A stretch of DNA of 64,000 nucleotides from Actinomadura macrotermitis (GCF_009604375.1 NZ_WEGH01000001.1:2471853-2535852), one strand, 5' to 3'. Shown: positions 48,162 through 57,373, counted from the first letter of the stretch. The notes: generated from the letters alone by a model not told the origin. Numbers and translations are program-made.

Positions 48162-48198
48162 CGGCCGCCGGATCACGCCACGCGTGGTCCGGCGGCCG
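48162..48198. terminator. Hairpin terminator overlapping the amidotransferase 3' end
   Basis: CGGCCGCCGGA (48162-48172) pairs perfectly with TCCGGCGGCCG (48188-48198). It serves serC (plus) and overlaps the last codons of the convergent amidotransferase gene. Just before it, CCTGTCGCGACAGG (48142-48155) is a perfect palindrome. Confidence 0.7.
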
Positions 48199-49099
48199 CG
48201 TGTTCAGGCTCGTGCACCAGGTGCCGCAGCAGCGCCCGGTCGCGGGCGGCGTCGGCGGCGCTGAAGCCCGTCCAGACCCGCCCGTCCAGGTCCCAGTCGC
48301 GAGCGGTGGGGGTGAACCCCGCGCGGGCCAGCACCCCACCGGTCCCGATCTTCAGATAGCCGCCCTCGCGCAGCATGTCCACGGAGACGAACCGCACCCC
48401 GGTGTCCTGCTCGACCCGGCGGAACCAGCCGGGGTTGGACGCCCAGTACAGGTTCTCCTCGGTGTCGACGGCGACCGCGAGCGGGCTGAGCGCCGCGCGC
48501 GCGAGGTGCACCTCGCCGGGCCGGCCGCGGTCCACCCAGGCGAGCGCGGCCCGCCCGACCAGCGACCGCAGCACCGCCGTGACGTCGCGCGTGCCCCCGC
48601 AGCGCGCGAGCAGCTGGAACACCGTCTCGCTGTCGGTGCTCCCGGCGGGCGGGGGCAGCTCGTACCGCTCGCGCAGCAGGCCGGCCTCCACGTCGCCGTT
48701 GTGGGTGGCGATGATCCCGGCGCCGGTGCCCGGCACGACGAGCGGGCTGGCGTTGACGAGCTCGGCGGGCGAGCCCTGCGTGGCCCAGCGGGTGTGCCCG
48801 AGCGCGACGGGCGCGGCGTCCAGCAGCGGCAGCAGGTCGGGCCGCCAGACGCCGGTGAACCGGCCGCGGCCCTTGACGATCCGGCAGCCGTCGTGGCTGA
48901 TGTCGGAGTGCCGCTCACCGGTCGTCCCGGCGGCGGGCCGCTCCCGCCCGGGCGCGACCGCGTGGCCGGTGAGCAGCGCGATCCCGGCCGAGTCGTCGCC
49001 GCGCTCCTCGGCCAGGACGCCGAGCGCGACGAGCACGCCGGAGGCCCGCCCCGGGTGGCCGGCGAGGGGCGACCGCAGCAGCCCGAACAATCCGCACAT
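48173..49099 (-). CDS. Class II glutamine amidotransferase
   Basis: A 308-residue Ntn-type amidotransferase. It starts MCGLFG, so Cys2 becomes the N-terminal nucleophile once Met is removed. ALGHTRWATQGSP and IIATHNGDVEAGLLRERYEL hold the glutamine-binding residues. No second synthetase domain is present; it resembles the YafJ/Gn-AT_II group whose acceptor is unknown. ATG 49099 is firm because of Cys2. Confidence 0.87.
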   Translation of the reverse strand: MCGLFGLLRSPLAGHPGRASGVLVALGVLAEERGDDSAGIALLTGHAVAPGRERPAAGTTGERHSDISHDGCRIVKGRGRFTGVWRPDLLPLLDAAPVALGHTRWATQGSPAELVNASPLVVPGTGAGIIATHNGDVEAGLLRERYELPPPAGSTDSETVFQLLARCGGTRDVTAVLRSLVGRAALAWVDRGRPGEVHLARAALSPLAVAVDTEENLYWASNPGWFRRVEQDTGVRFVSVDMLREGGYLKIGTGGVLARAGFTPTARDWDLDGRVWTGFSAADAARDRALLRHLVHEPEHAAAGPRVA

Positions 49100-49169
49100 G
49101 CTCGATGAGATGCGGTCCGCCCCGCGCCGGTTCGCGCCCGTGTGCAAAGAACGGTGCGCGAAGGACGGG

Positions 49170-50873
49170 TCAGCGCCGCGCGGTCACGGCGAAGCGGGCG
49201 AGGTTCACCGAGATCGGCTCGGGCCGGCCGCCGTTCTGGACGGCGGCGGCGGTGAGGACGTCCAGGTGCTGGTAGCCGGGGGCGATCACGTCGCCCGGCC
49301 GGGGCTCGCCCAGCCCGAGGCCGTCGCCGGCCTCCAGGTCGATCGTGGGGTTGGCGGCGATGCCGCCGGTGTGGACCGCGCCGTCCGCGACGCCGGGCGA
49401 GGCGGCGAGCGCGATGTCGGTGACCAGCCTCGTCGGGAAGTAGTCCTCGGTGAAGTCCAGCGGGTGCTCGGAGAGGCTGCGCGCGAGCTCGCCGATGTCG
49501 GTCACCTCCCTGGCGGGGACGGTGAACGGGGTGCCGTCCTTGGACCTGTAGGGCAGCCCGGCGACGTCGTCGTAGTTGCGCCACCCGTACCGGGGGCCGT
49601 TCGGCTCGTCCGGGATGGCCTTGCTCTCCTTGCCGAGCAGGTCGCGCAGCACCGGCATCCCGGCCCGGGTCAGGTCGTTCGGGAGCGGGAAGTCCTTGTC
49701 GGCGATGCGGCCGCCGTCGAAGAACCCGACGCTGGCCTGCAGGAACGCGAGCGGCTGGGAGTTGTCGTCCAGCAGCCCGCCGAGCGCGGCGGCGTTGGTG
49801 AACCGGAAGTCCTGCACCTTCGGCGCGCCCTTGACGAACGTCGCGAGGTCCTTGGAGAACAGCAGCCGGTAGGTGGTGTCGGTGTTGAAGCCCGCCGGGA
49901 TGTAGGTGGCCAGGTCGGAGGGGCCGGCCGGCGCGACGCGGGCGGCCAGGCCCGCGATCGCCAGCAGGTTCATGGTCTCGCTGTTGATCAGGGCGGGGCC
50001 CGACAGCGTGCGCGGGACGACCCCGGCCTCCAGCCCGGCCCGCACCGCGTCCGCACCGGCCTTGACCAGCGGGACGAGGCCCGCGGGCACCTGCCCGTCC
50101 GCGCCCGCCCGGATGCGGGTGTCGAGGGCGAAGTAGCCGGCGCACTGGTTGTAGCCGGCGTCGGCGGTGGTGGCGCGGTCGCCGTCGAAGTCCCATTCGG
50201 CGAAGAAGCCGGTGATGATGCCGCCGAGCGAGTGCCCGCCGCACATCATCTTGTGCTTGCGCGCCGTCTGGTCGGGGAGTTCGGCGGCCATCAGGTCGTA
50301 CTGGTCGCGGACGGTCTGCCGCAGGCCGACGTTCTGCAGCCATTTCACCTGGTCGTTGCCCAGATAGCCGGCGAACGCGCGCCCGTCCACCCGCTTGTGC
50401 CGGTAGTAGTAGTCGACGGCGACATGGGGGTCGCGGGCGGCGAGACCGGCCTGGACGCCGGTGTTGTCCTCCAGGCAGTTGGAGCGCCGGTCCAGCGCCC
50501 AGAACTCGATGTGCTTCCCGCTCCTGGCGGCCTGCGCGACCGTGTTGCGGGCGACGCTGTCGAAGGCCCCGGCGCCTTCCAGCACGCCGGGCTGGGCGAC
50601 GAGGATCCGGTCGGCCCGTGCCGACGCGGCGGGCCCGTCCTTGTGCCGGAAGCGCAGGTAGGACAGCCAGTCGCAGGCCTTGGGGTGCGGCCCGGCCGAC
50701 GGCGGCAGCGGGATCCGCACCCGGACGGCCGACTCGACGACCTCGGTGACGGGCGATCCGGAGGCGACCGGCGTCTCGGTGCGCTCGGCGGCGTACGCGG
50801 GCGCCGCTCCCGTCGCGGCGGCCAGCACGGCGGCGGCCCCGCCGAGGGCGAGCCGGCGGCTTGTCTCCAGCAT
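49170..50873 (-). CDS. Secreted alpha/beta hydrolase with lipase-type GHSLGG
   Basis: A 567-residue exported protein. The signal peptide runs to about residue 30 (RRLALGGAAAVLAAATGAAPAYA). The nucleophile elbow is GGHSLGGIITGFF near residue 205-217. Other candidate residues are Asp in DNSQPLAFLQ and His near ALDTRI... or the C-terminal stretches; the acid and His cannot be assigned with confidence. GTAAGGAGT is a good ribosome site for ATG 50873. It is likely an extracellular lipase or esterase of a little-studied actinobacterial group. The GHSLGG motif is certain, the rest inferred. Confidence 0.8.
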   Translation of the reverse strand: MLETSRRLALGGAAAVLAAATGAAPAYAAERTETPVASGSPVTEVVESAVRVRIPLPPSAGPHPKACDWLSYLRFRHKDGPAASARADRILVAQPGVLEGAGAFDSVARNTVAQAARSGKHIEFWALDRRSNCLEDNTGVQAGLAARDPHVAVDYYYRHKRVDGRAFAGYLGNDQVKWLQNVGLRQTVRDQYDLMAAELPDQTARKHKMMCGGHSLGGIITGFFAEWDFDGDRATTADAGYNQCAGYFALDTRIRAGADGQVPAGLVPLVKAGADAVRAGLEAGVVPRTLSGPALINSETMNLLAIAGLAARVAPAGPSDLATYIPAGFNTDTTYRLLFSKDLATFVKGAPKVQDFRFTNAAALGGLLDDNSQPLAFLQASVGFFDGGRIADKDFPLPNDLTRAGMPVLRDLLGKESKAIPDEPNGPRYGWRNYDDVAGLPYRSKDGTPFTVPAREVTDIGELARSLSEHPLDFTEDYFPTRLVTDIALAASPGVADGAVHTGGIAANPTIDLEAGDGLGLGEPRPGDVIAPGYQHLDVLTAAAVQNGGRPEPISVNLARFAVTARR

Positions 50874-51043
50874 GGGACTCCTTACGGGGGGCGGGCCCGA
50901 GCGCGGCATGCCGTCCGCGCTCCGGCCTTCTCAGGAGGGAGTCGCATCGTCGCCGCCGCCCGCGGCGCGCGCTACCGGCGGCGCGACGGAAAAGCGCGGC
51001 GATCTTGGCAACCGGCCGCACGCCCCGGCCCGGCACGCCCGAT

Positions 51044-51077
51044 GAGATCCGCGCCACAGCGAGATCCACACCACAGC
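51044..51077. repeat. 17-bp tandem direct repeat upstream of a microprotein gene
   Basis: GAGATCCGCGCCACAGC (51044-51060) is followed at once by GAGATCCACACCACAGC (51061-51077), 15 of 17 identical. It lies about 30 bases upstream of the -10 of the gene at 51120 and could be an activator site. Confidence 0.55.
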
Positions 51078-51119
51078 CCTCGGGTCCGAGCGCCGCGCCC
51101 GGGCGAATAAGCTCACAGC

Positions 51120-51203
51120 GTGAACCGCCCGCCCCAATGGCTGCTGCCCGCCGTGCTCGCCGCGCTCGTCCTGGCCGTGGTGATCGGCGCGCTGCTGCGT
51201 TGA
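51120..51203 (+). CDS. 27-residue single-helix membrane microprotein, leaderless
   Basis: GTG 51120 encodes MNRPPQWLLPAVLAALVLAV, then VIGALLR, ending TGA. A short polar N-terminus precedes one hydrophobic helix, typical of small membrane proteins. TAAGCT (51108-51113) is a -10 element 6 bases upstream and there is no ribosome site, so it is probably leaderless. It precedes the secreted-propeller gene by 44 bases. Confidence 0.5.
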   Translation: MNRPPQWLLPAVLAALVLAVVIGALLR

Positions 51204-51247
51204 GCGCGGCCGGGGTGAACGGCACGCCCATCGGGCAGGATCGGGGG

Positions 51248-52246
51248 ATGTTCCCGCGTTCGCCCGCCGTCGCCGTCCTCGCCGCCTTCGCGCTGCTCGT
51301 CCCGGTGCCCGCGGCGGCCGCCTCGGCCACACGCGACGGCGACCGGGTGCTGTTCACCGTCTCCGACCCGCGGATCGACGAGTCCAGCGGGCTCGCGCTC
51401 AGCCGCCGCCACCCGGGCGTGGTCTACACCCACAACGACTCCGGCGGCCGCCCGGAGGTCTTCGCGCTCGGCCCGGACGGCCGGACCAGGGCCGTGCTGA
51501 CGCTCGGCGGCGCCACCGCCCGCGACTGGGAGGCGATGGCCGTCGGGCGCGACGAGCAGGGTCGCCCGGCGATCTACGTGGCCGACATCGGCGACAACCT
51601 CGGCGGCGCCTGGCCGTACGTGACCGTCTACCGGATCCCCGAGCCCGCCGAGCTGCGCTCGCGGACGATCCGCGCGACCAGGTTCCGGTTCAAGTACGCC
51701 GACGGCCCGCGCAACGCCGAGACCATGATGATCGACCCGCGCACCAACCGGCTCTACATCGCCTCCAAGCTGTTCGACGGCGCCCTGTACGAGGCGCCCG
51801 CCACCCTGCGCACGAGCGGCTTCAACAAGCTGCGCAAGATCGGCGAGGCGCCGGTGATCGCCACCGACGGCGCGTTCGCGCCCGACGGCCGCAGCTACGT
51901 CATCCGCACCTACTTCGGCGCCCGCGTCTACGCGTTCGGCGCCGACGGCAAGCCCGGCGACTCGCTCGGCTCGGTCGCGCTGCCCGCGCAGAAGCAGGGC
52001 GAGTCGGTCACCTACACCGCCGACGGGCAGTCGCTGCTGGTCGGCTCCGAAGGCGTGGACCAGCCCGTCTACCAGGTGCCGCTGCCCGCGCGGGCGCGCC
52101 CGACGCCGCCCACCGCGCCGCGGACCGCGGGCGACAAGGGCGGCGGCAAAGAGCACCGGGACGCCTCCGGCGCCCGGGTCGGCCTGTTCCTGGCGCTGAC
52201 GATCGCCGCGGTCATCGGATACGGCGTGGTACGAAGGCGTTCGTGA
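51248..52246 (+). CDS. Secreted propeller-like protein with C-terminal membrane anchor
   Basis: A 332-residue protein. The signal peptide ends near VPAAAAS. The body has repeated strands (DERIDESSGLALS-like, VVYTHNDSGGRPEVFALG, IYVADIGDN, ETMMIDPRTNRLYIASK, VIRTYFGARVYAFG) like NHL/esterase-like propellers. A Pro-rich linker leads to one membrane helix (VGLFLALTIAAVIGYGVV) and RRRS, so the protein is anchored with the propeller outside. No LPxTG is present. ATG 51248 has GGGGG upstream. No catalytic residues assigned. Confidence 0.72.
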   Translation: MFPRSPAVAVLAAFALLVPVPAAAASATRDGDRVLFTVSDPRIDESSGLALSRRHPGVVYTHNDSGGRPEVFALGPDGRTRAVLTLGGATARDWEAMAVGRDEQGRPAIYVADIGDNLGGAWPYVTVYRIPEPAELRSRTIRATRFRFKYADGPRNAETMMIDPRTNRLYIASKLFDGALYEAPATLRTSGFNKLRKIGEAPVIATDGAFAPDGRSYVIRTYFGARVYAFGADGKPGDSLGSVALPAQKQGESVTYTADGQSLLVGSEGVDQPVYQVPLPARARPTPPTAPRTAGDKGGGKEHRDASGARVGLFLALTIAAVIGYGVVRRRS

Positions 52247-52265
52247 CGGATGTGACAGGAGAACG

Positions 52266-52352
52266 ATGAGCGTCTCACCCGAGCGCCGCAGGACGCCGCG
52301 GGACGCCGCCGGTTCGCGCAAGCGGGCGACGGGCCCGGCGGAAGCCGTGTGA
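52266..52352 (+). CDS. 28-residue basic ORF coupled to the next gene
   Basis: ATG 52266 has CAGGAGAA directly upstream, one of the best ribosome sites in the window. The product MSVSPERRRTPRDAAGSRKR then ATGPAEAV is short and basic. Its stop (TGA 52350-52352) overlaps the GTG at 52349 of the next gene as GTGA. This looks like a leader that couples translation of the large membrane protein, with or without its own peptide function. Confidence 0.5.
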   Translation: MSVSPERRRTPRDAAGSRKRATGPAEAV

Positions 52353-54361
52353 GGATGCGGACTGTGGAGCACGAGCTGACCGGCCTGCAGCTGACCGGCC
52401 TGCACGGCCGAGCGGGGCGGTGGCGCCCCGCCGCCGCGGGCCCGTTCACCCTGCTCGCCGTCGCGCTGGCGCTGCTGCCGCTCCGCCCGGCATGGCTGTG
52501 GGCGGCGCTGGTCACCGCGGCCGCGGCGTTCCCGTGGGCGCTCGGCGCGCTGCCGGCGGCGCGGCGGCGGACCCGCCCGTACTGGCGGCTGTCGGAGGAC
52601 GGCCTCGCCCACATCGGGCCGGGCGGCCTGGACATCGTCCGCTACGAGCGGTCCCGGATCGACGCGCTGGCGATCACCACCGGGGACGGCGCGCTGACCG
52701 TGCTGCACCGGTTCGGCCGCACCCCCGCGGGCCCGCTCGCCGCGCTCGGCATGGAGCCGCTCGCGCTGTTCGTGACGGCCCGCCGGCTCGGCATCACGGT
52801 GCACGTGCTGGACGGCGACGCCGCCGACCTGCTCGACCCGGCGCTGGACGAGGAGCCGCCCGTCCCCGGCATCGGCGTCGGCCCGCTGCCGCGCGACCAC
52901 ACCGCCGAGAAGCGGCTGCTGGACCAGGAGGCCGAGCTGCTGGCCGCCGCGCACGAGCCGGCCCGCGAGGACGTCCGCCTGGACGGCGACCCGCTCGTGC
53001 TCGCCTCCCCCGCGCCGGTACCGAGCCGCCGCCGGATCACGCTGGCCGGCGCGCTGGCCGGGCTGCTCGGCACGGCGATGGTGGCGCGCATCGCGCTGGA
53101 CGGCGCGCCGGACTTCGGGGCCCGGCTCGCCGCGGCCTGCTGGGCGTTCGCCGCGATCACCGGGGTGCTCGCCGCGCGCCGCCGGCTGCTGCCGGCCGTG
53201 CGGACCGAATGGACGATCGCCTCCGGGGAGCTGCGGGTGCGGACGCGCCCCGGCCCGCGCGAGGGGACCGTGCTGCCCGCCGCCGGGATCGCCGCGCTCG
53301 TCGTCGGCCCGGGCCTGCGCCCCGACCCGGCCACCGGCGGCCCGCGCCCCGCCGACCTGGCGGTGCTGGCGTTCGACCACCGGCTGCGGCTGGTCGCCCG
53401 GCTGCCCGCGCACGGCCTGGACGCCTTCCAGCTCGCGCACGCGCTGGACGACCACGGCCACCGCGTCGTCACCCCCGGCGCCCGGCCGCCGCGCACCCCC
53501 GAGTACGGCCTGGAGGGCCTGCCGGAGATCTTCGGGCAGGTGCCGGGCGGCCGGCTCGTCGTCGCCGACGGCGGCCTCGGCTGGGCCGACGCGGCCGGCG
53601 ACGTGGTGCTGCGGATGCCGCAGGACCGCATCGGCGGGATCGAGCTGCTCACCATCGCCGGGCACGCCTGGGTGCGGCTGTACGACTCCGACGGCGACGA
53701 GTTCTTCGCCGCGCCGCTGTCGGCGCTGCGCATCGCCCGCACCGACCTGCGCGAGACGGCCCGCCGCGCGGGCCTGCCGGTCAACGACGCCGAGTACGAC
53801 GCCTACCTGTCGGCGGCGTTCCACTCGGCGGTGTCGACGCTGTCGGTGCCCGCGCCCGAGGCGCCGCCCGCGCCGGTGTCGGCGCCGGGGACGGTGCTGG
53901 ACGCCACCCGCCTCTCCCGGTTCGCCACCTACCTGACCAGCGTGTTCCTCTGCCAGGCCGCCGCGCTGCTCGGCGCGGTGTGGCTCGGCCCGCAGCTCGG
54001 CGGCTTCTCCCGCGCCGCCTCCTGGACGGTGCCGGTCGCGCTGCTGGCCGGGCTCGGCGGCTACTGGCTCTACGACCGCGACCGCGCCCAGCTGAAGGTG
54101 TCGGCCGCGGGCCTGGCCGTCGTCACCCGGCGCGGCCGGGTCGAGTGGGACCTGGCCCACGACCGGATCGGCGGCATCGGCATCGACGACTCGGCCGACC
54201 GGACGCCGCGGCTGGTGGTGTGGGCGCCCTCGGGGCGGGTCGCGCGGCGGGTGCCGTTCCCGCCGGACCTGGAGGAGCTGCGCCGCGCCTGCGAGCGCCA
54301 CGGGCTCCCCTGGGGCCCGCCGGACGCCGACCGCCCCGCGCCCCCGCCGCCCGAGCTCTAA
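52349..54361 (+). CDS. Large membrane protein with two helix pairs and soluble domains
   Basis: A 670-residue protein. Two hydrophobic helices lie at about 30-70, another two at about 230-270 and two at about 525-570, separated by soluble domains of roughly 150-250 residues. Those carry PH-like patterns (YWRLSEDGLAHIGPGGLDIVRYERSRIDALAI and, in the last domain, VSAAGLAVVTRRGRVEWDLAHDRIGGIGI). The repeat of such units suggests three related bPH-type domains next to helix pairs, an arrangement of membrane proteins of unknown role. GTG 52349 overlaps the stop of a short ORF. Confidence 0.65.
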   Translation: MRMRTVEHELTGLQLTGLHGRAGRWRPAAAGPFTLLAVALALLPLRPAWLWAALVTAAAAFPWALGALPAARRRTRPYWRLSEDGLAHIGPGGLDIVRYERSRIDALAITTGDGALTVLHRFGRTPAGPLAALGMEPLALFVTARRLGITVHVLDGDAADLLDPALDEEPPVPGIGVGPLPRDHTAEKRLLDQEAELLAAAHEPAREDVRLDGDPLVLASPAPVPSRRRITLAGALAGLLGTAMVARIALDGAPDFGARLAAACWAFAAITGVLAARRRLLPAVRTEWTIASGELRVRTRPGPREGTVLPAAGIAALVVGPGLRPDPATGGPRPADLAVLAFDHRLRLVARLPAHGLDAFQLAHALDDHGHRVVTPGARPPRTPEYGLEGLPEIFGQVPGGRLVVADGGLGWADAAGDVVLRMPQDRIGGIELLTIAGHAWVRLYDSDGDEFFAAPLSALRIARTDLRETARRAGLPVNDAEYDAYLSAAFHSAVSTLSVPAPEAPPAPVSAPGTVLDATRLSRFATYLTSVFLCQAAALLGAVWLGPQLGGFSRAASWTVPVALLAGLGGYWLYDRDRAQLKVSAAGLAVVTRRGRVEWDLAHDRIGGIGIDDSADRTPRLVVWAPSGRVARRVPFPPDLEELRRACERHGLPWGPPDADRPAPPPPEL

Positions 54362-54382
54362 CCCGTCCTCAGTGCCCCGTGC

Positions 54383-54946
54383 TCAGTGCAAGGTCCAGCT
54401 CTTCAGCGACTCGTACTCGAGCTGGGGGTGGTCCTTGCCGGGCAGGTGGCTGCACATCAGGTGGACCGTCGTGGTCGTCCACGGGCCGCCCGCGTAGGAG
54501 GCCATCGGCTCCATGAGCGGCCGGACGTCGAGCGGGCGGCGGCTGCGCGCGATCGTCAGGTGCGGGCGGAACCCGCGGTGCTTGTCCGGCGGCGTCCCGG
54601 CGCGGCGCCCCGCCGCCGCCGTGGACGCGGCCAGCCGGGCCAGCTCGCGGCGGTCGCCGTACAGGCCCGTCCACAGCACCCGGGCGTGCGTGCCGACGCC
54701 GGGGAACGCGCCGACGCCCGCCAGCGACAGCGTGAGCCGCGGATGGCGGGCGACGGCACGTTCCAAACGGGGCAGCAGGCGTTCCAGCGTCGCGCCGTCG
54801 ACCTCGCCGAGGAAGGCGAGCGTCACGTGCAGCAGGTCGCGGCGCACCCAGCGCAGATCGGGCCAGTCGGCCTGGTAGGGGGCGACGAACTCGTCGAGCC
54901 CGTCGAGGACGTCCGGTGGCGGGACGATCGCCACGAACAGCCTCAT
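54383..54946 (-). CDS. thpR: RNA 2',3'-cyclic phosphodiesterase
   Basis: A 187-residue 2H-family phosphoesterase. It starts MRLFVAIVPPPDVLD and has the two catalytic HxTx motifs HVTL (about 41-44) and HLTI (about 130-133). It hydrolyses 2',3'-cyclic ends of RNA. ATG 54946 is the natural start. The thpR name is used for this family. Confidence 0.88.
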   Translation of the reverse strand: MRLFVAIVPPPDVLDGLDEFVAPYQADWPDLRWVRRDLLHVTLAFLGEVDGATLERLLPRLERAVARHPRLTLSLAGVGAFPGVGTHARVLWTGLYGDRRELARLAASTAAAGRRAGTPPDKHRGFRPHLTIARSRRPLDVRPLMEPMASYAGGPWTTTTVHLMCSHLPGKDHPQLEYESLKSWTLH

Positions 54947-54998
54947 CGGAACGTCCGGTGTGACACCTGACCAGCTTTTCAGCCGAAACCGGCCCTTG

Positions 54999-56207
54999 TC
55001 ACGCACTTCGCTCGGCCGGCCTGGTCCGCGCCGCGATCGCGGCGATCACCGCCGCGACCGCGACGGCGACCACGCCGCCGACCACGATGCTGAGCCGCGG
55101 CCCGAACCGCTCGGCCATCCAGCCGACCATCGGCGCGCCGAGCGGGTTGGTGCCGAGGAACACGAACATGTACAGGCCCATCACCCGGCCGCGCATCTCC
55201 GGTGCGACGCCGAGCTGCATCGTGGCGTTGGCGGCCGTGGTGAAGGTCATCAGCGCGATCCCGGTGGGCACCAGCAGCACCAGGAACGCCCAGTACGCCG
55301 GCATCAGCCCGGTGGCGATCTCCAGCAGCCCGAACAGCAGCGCCGCGCCGAGCATCAGCCGCAGCCGGGGCCGCGCGACCCGCCGCGCCGCGAGCAGCGC
55401 GCCGGTGAACGCGCCGACCGCCAGCATGCTGGAGGCGAGCCCGAACGAGGACGCGCCGGTGTGGAAGACCTGCCGCGCCACCAGCGCGGTCGTCATCTGG
55501 AAGTTCATCCCGAACGTGGCGACGAAGCCGACGAGCACCAGGACCAGGACCAGGTCCCGGCGTCCCCGGACGTAGCGCAGCCCCTCGCGCAGCTGCCCCT
55601 TGGCGCGCTTGACCGGCTCGCTCTCGTTCAGCTCGCCGGCGCGCATCGCCTGCAGCCCGATCAGCACCGCGCCGAACGAGGCGGCGTTCACCAGGAACAC
55701 CGGCCCGGTCCCGATCAGCGCGATCAGCACCCCGGCGACGGCGGGCCCGAGCAGCCGGGCGCCGTTGAACGTGGCGCTGTTCAGCGCGATCGCGTTGGGC
55801 AGGTCGCGGCGGCCGACCATCTCGACCACGAACGACTGCCGGGTCGGGTTGTCCACCACGGTGGCCAGGCCGAGCCCGAACGCCAGCACGTACACGTGCC
55901 AGACCTGCGCGGTGCCGGTGACGGCCAGCACGCCGAGGATGAGGGCGAGCACGCCCATCGACACCTGGGTGATCATCAGCACCCGGCGCTTGGGGTAGCG
56001 GTCGGCGATCACCCCGCCCCACAGCCCGAACAGCAGCAGCGGCAGGAACTGCAGCCCGGTGGTGAGGCCGAGGGCCGTCCCGCTGCCGTGCGCGAGCTCC
56101 AGCACGAGCCAGTCCTGCGCGACCCGCTGCATCCAGGTGCCGGTGTTGGAGACGACCTGCCCGGCGGCGTAGAGGCGGTAGTTCCGGTTGCGCAGCGACC
56201 GGAACAT
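54999..56207 (-). CDS. MFS transporter, co-transcribed with MarR
   Basis: A 402-residue MFS exporter beginning MFRSLRNRNYRLYAAGQVVSNTGTWMQRVAQDWLVLEL and containing LLFGLWGGVIADRYPKRRVL and DNPTRQSFVVEMVG. This is the MFS_3/EntS-like pattern of drug or siderophore export. It starts 11 bases after the marR stop, so they are one operon, with the MarR protein as its probable repressor. Confidence 0.87.
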   Translation of the reverse strand: MFRSLRNRNYRLYAAGQVVSNTGTWMQRVAQDWLVLELAHGSGTALGLTTGLQFLPLLLFGLWGGVIADRYPKRRVLMITQVSMGVLALILGVLAVTGTAQVWHVYVLAFGLGLATVVDNPTRQSFVVEMVGRRDLPNAIALNSATFNGARLLGPAVAGVLIALIGTGPVFLVNAASFGAVLIGLQAMRAGELNESEPVKRAKGQLREGLRYVRGRRDLVLVLVLVGFVATFGMNFQMTTALVARQVFHTGASSFGLASSMLAVGAFTGALLAARRVARPRLRLMLGAALLFGLLEIATGLMPAYWAFLVLLVPTGIALMTFTTAANATMQLGVAPEMRGRVMGLYMFVFLGTNPLGAPMVGWMAERFGPRLSIVVGGVVAVAVAAVIAAIAARTRPAERSA

Positions 56208-56218
56208 CCCGCCCCCGC

Positions 56219-56683
56219 TCAGGCCTTGCTGATCTTGTCCAGGATCGGTGCCGCCCGCCGCAGGATCTCCCGCTCCTGCGGCGTCAGCTCGCGCAGCCGC
56301 TGCGCCAGCCACGCCTCCTTGCGGCGGCGCTCCCCGGCCAGCAGCGCCGACCCCGCCGCCGTCGCCGCCAGCCGCACCTGCCGGCCGTCGGTCGGATGCG
56401 GGCTGCGCGCCACCAGCCCGCGCTCCTCCAGATGGGCGAGCACCCGGGTCATCGAGGGCGGCTGCACCTTCTCGTGGTCGGCCAGTTCCCTCGGGGTCAT
56501 CGAGCCGTGCCGCTCGATCGCGGCGAGCGCGGCGAACTGGGTGAGGGAGAGCGGGGCGGGCTCGTCTCCGGGGCCGGACGGCCTCAGCGTGCGCAGCCGG
56601 CGCGACAGCCGCGCGATCGCGATGCGCAGCTCCTCGGCCACGGCCGGGGGCGCCGCGTGGCCGGGAGTCGGTGGCGTGGTCAT
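56219..56683 (-). CDS. MarR-family transcriptional regulator
   Basis: A 154-residue MarR-type winged helix. LSLTQFAALAAIERHGSMTPRELADHEKVQPPSMTRVLAHLEERGLVARSPHPTDGRQVRLAATAAG is the canonical domain. It precedes and probably represses the MFS exporter gene. A candidate operator lies upstream at 56701-56715. The ligand is unknown. Confidence 0.9.
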   Translation of the reverse strand: MTTPPTPGHAAPPAVAEELRIAIARLSRRLRTLRPSGPGDEPAPLSLTQFAALAAIERHGSMTPRELADHEKVQPPSMTRVLAHLEERGLVARSPHPTDGRQVRLAATAAGSALLAGERRRKEAWLAQRLRELTPQEREILRRAAPILDKISKA

Positions 56684-56700
56684 GTTCGTTCGCAGAAGTC

Positions 56701-56715
56701 ATTGCTTTTGCTAAC
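56701..56715 (-). promoter_or_regulatory. Candidate MarR operator
   Basis: On the minus strand GTTAGCAAAAGCAAT contains two AGCAA half-sites in tandem. It lies about 18 bases upstream of the marR ATG, in an A/T-rich patch unusual for the window. Confidence 0.35.
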
Positions 56716-56869
56716 GATATCCGGGCGGTCCCTATTCCACCAGATCGTCAGCGGCGCGACTTCACCCTTCCCCTCGTAGTTCAGGCCCCCATCGTCCCAC
56801 GCACCCTCCGGCCGCCCCTCAGGGACACTGGAACGGCCGCCCGCGAGGCGGCGACCTACCCCGCCCTCG

Positions 56870-57373
56870 TCACCCCGCTTCGGCGCGCGCCGCCTCCGCC
56901 AGGGCTTCCGCGTCCACCCCCATGGCCCGCAGCGCGCGCGCAGCGGTGCCGTGCCGCTGCGCGGCGACGGCCGCCACGATGTCCGCACCGGCCAGCTTCC
57001 CCTTGCGGGCCTTGGCCTGCTTGGTCGCCGCCTGGAACGCCTCCTGCGCCGGCGCGGACGTGCGCATCACGCCCCGCTTGGGCGAGCGGTTCCGGGCGAC
57101 CGCGGCGTCCAGCGCCGGCTCGTCCGCGACCCGCACCCCGACCGACGCCAGCGCGTCGGCGTGCACCCGGGCGATCGCGGGACGCAGCCCCGCCGGGTCG
57201 GCCCCCACCCGCTCGAACGCCCGCCGCGCGGACCCGTCGGGCAGCGCCAGCGCCGCGAGCAGCAGGTGCTCGGCCCCCGGCAGCGCCTCCCCGGCCGCCA
57301 GCGCCAGCTCCTCCGCCCCGTTCAGCAGCGTGTTCATCGTCTGCACGTCCTGCAGCGCGCGCGAGAGTCTCAT
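56870..57373 (-). CDS. Clp-N-domain protein without ATPase (decoy partner)
   Basis: A 167-residue protein. Residues about 1-90 form a Clp N-domain repeat (VQTMNTLLNGAEELALAAGEALPGAEHLLLAALALPDG), and 100-160 the second repeat (SAPAQEAFQAATKQA to ALRAMGVDAEALAEAA). It lacks an AAA+ module. ATG 57373 overlaps the stop of the small HTH gene (ATGA), so they are coupled. Together they match the domains of the fused 20.8 kb protein. A role as a Clp adaptor, decoy or co-repressor is inferred. Confidence 0.78.
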   Translation of the reverse strand: MRLSRALQDVQTMNTLLNGAEELALAAGEALPGAEHLLLAALALPDGSARRAFERVGADPAGLRPAIARVHADALASVGVRVADEPALDAAVARNRSPKRGVMRTSAPAQEAFQAATKQAKARKGKLAGADIVAAVAAQRHGTAARALRAMGVDAEALAEAARAEAG

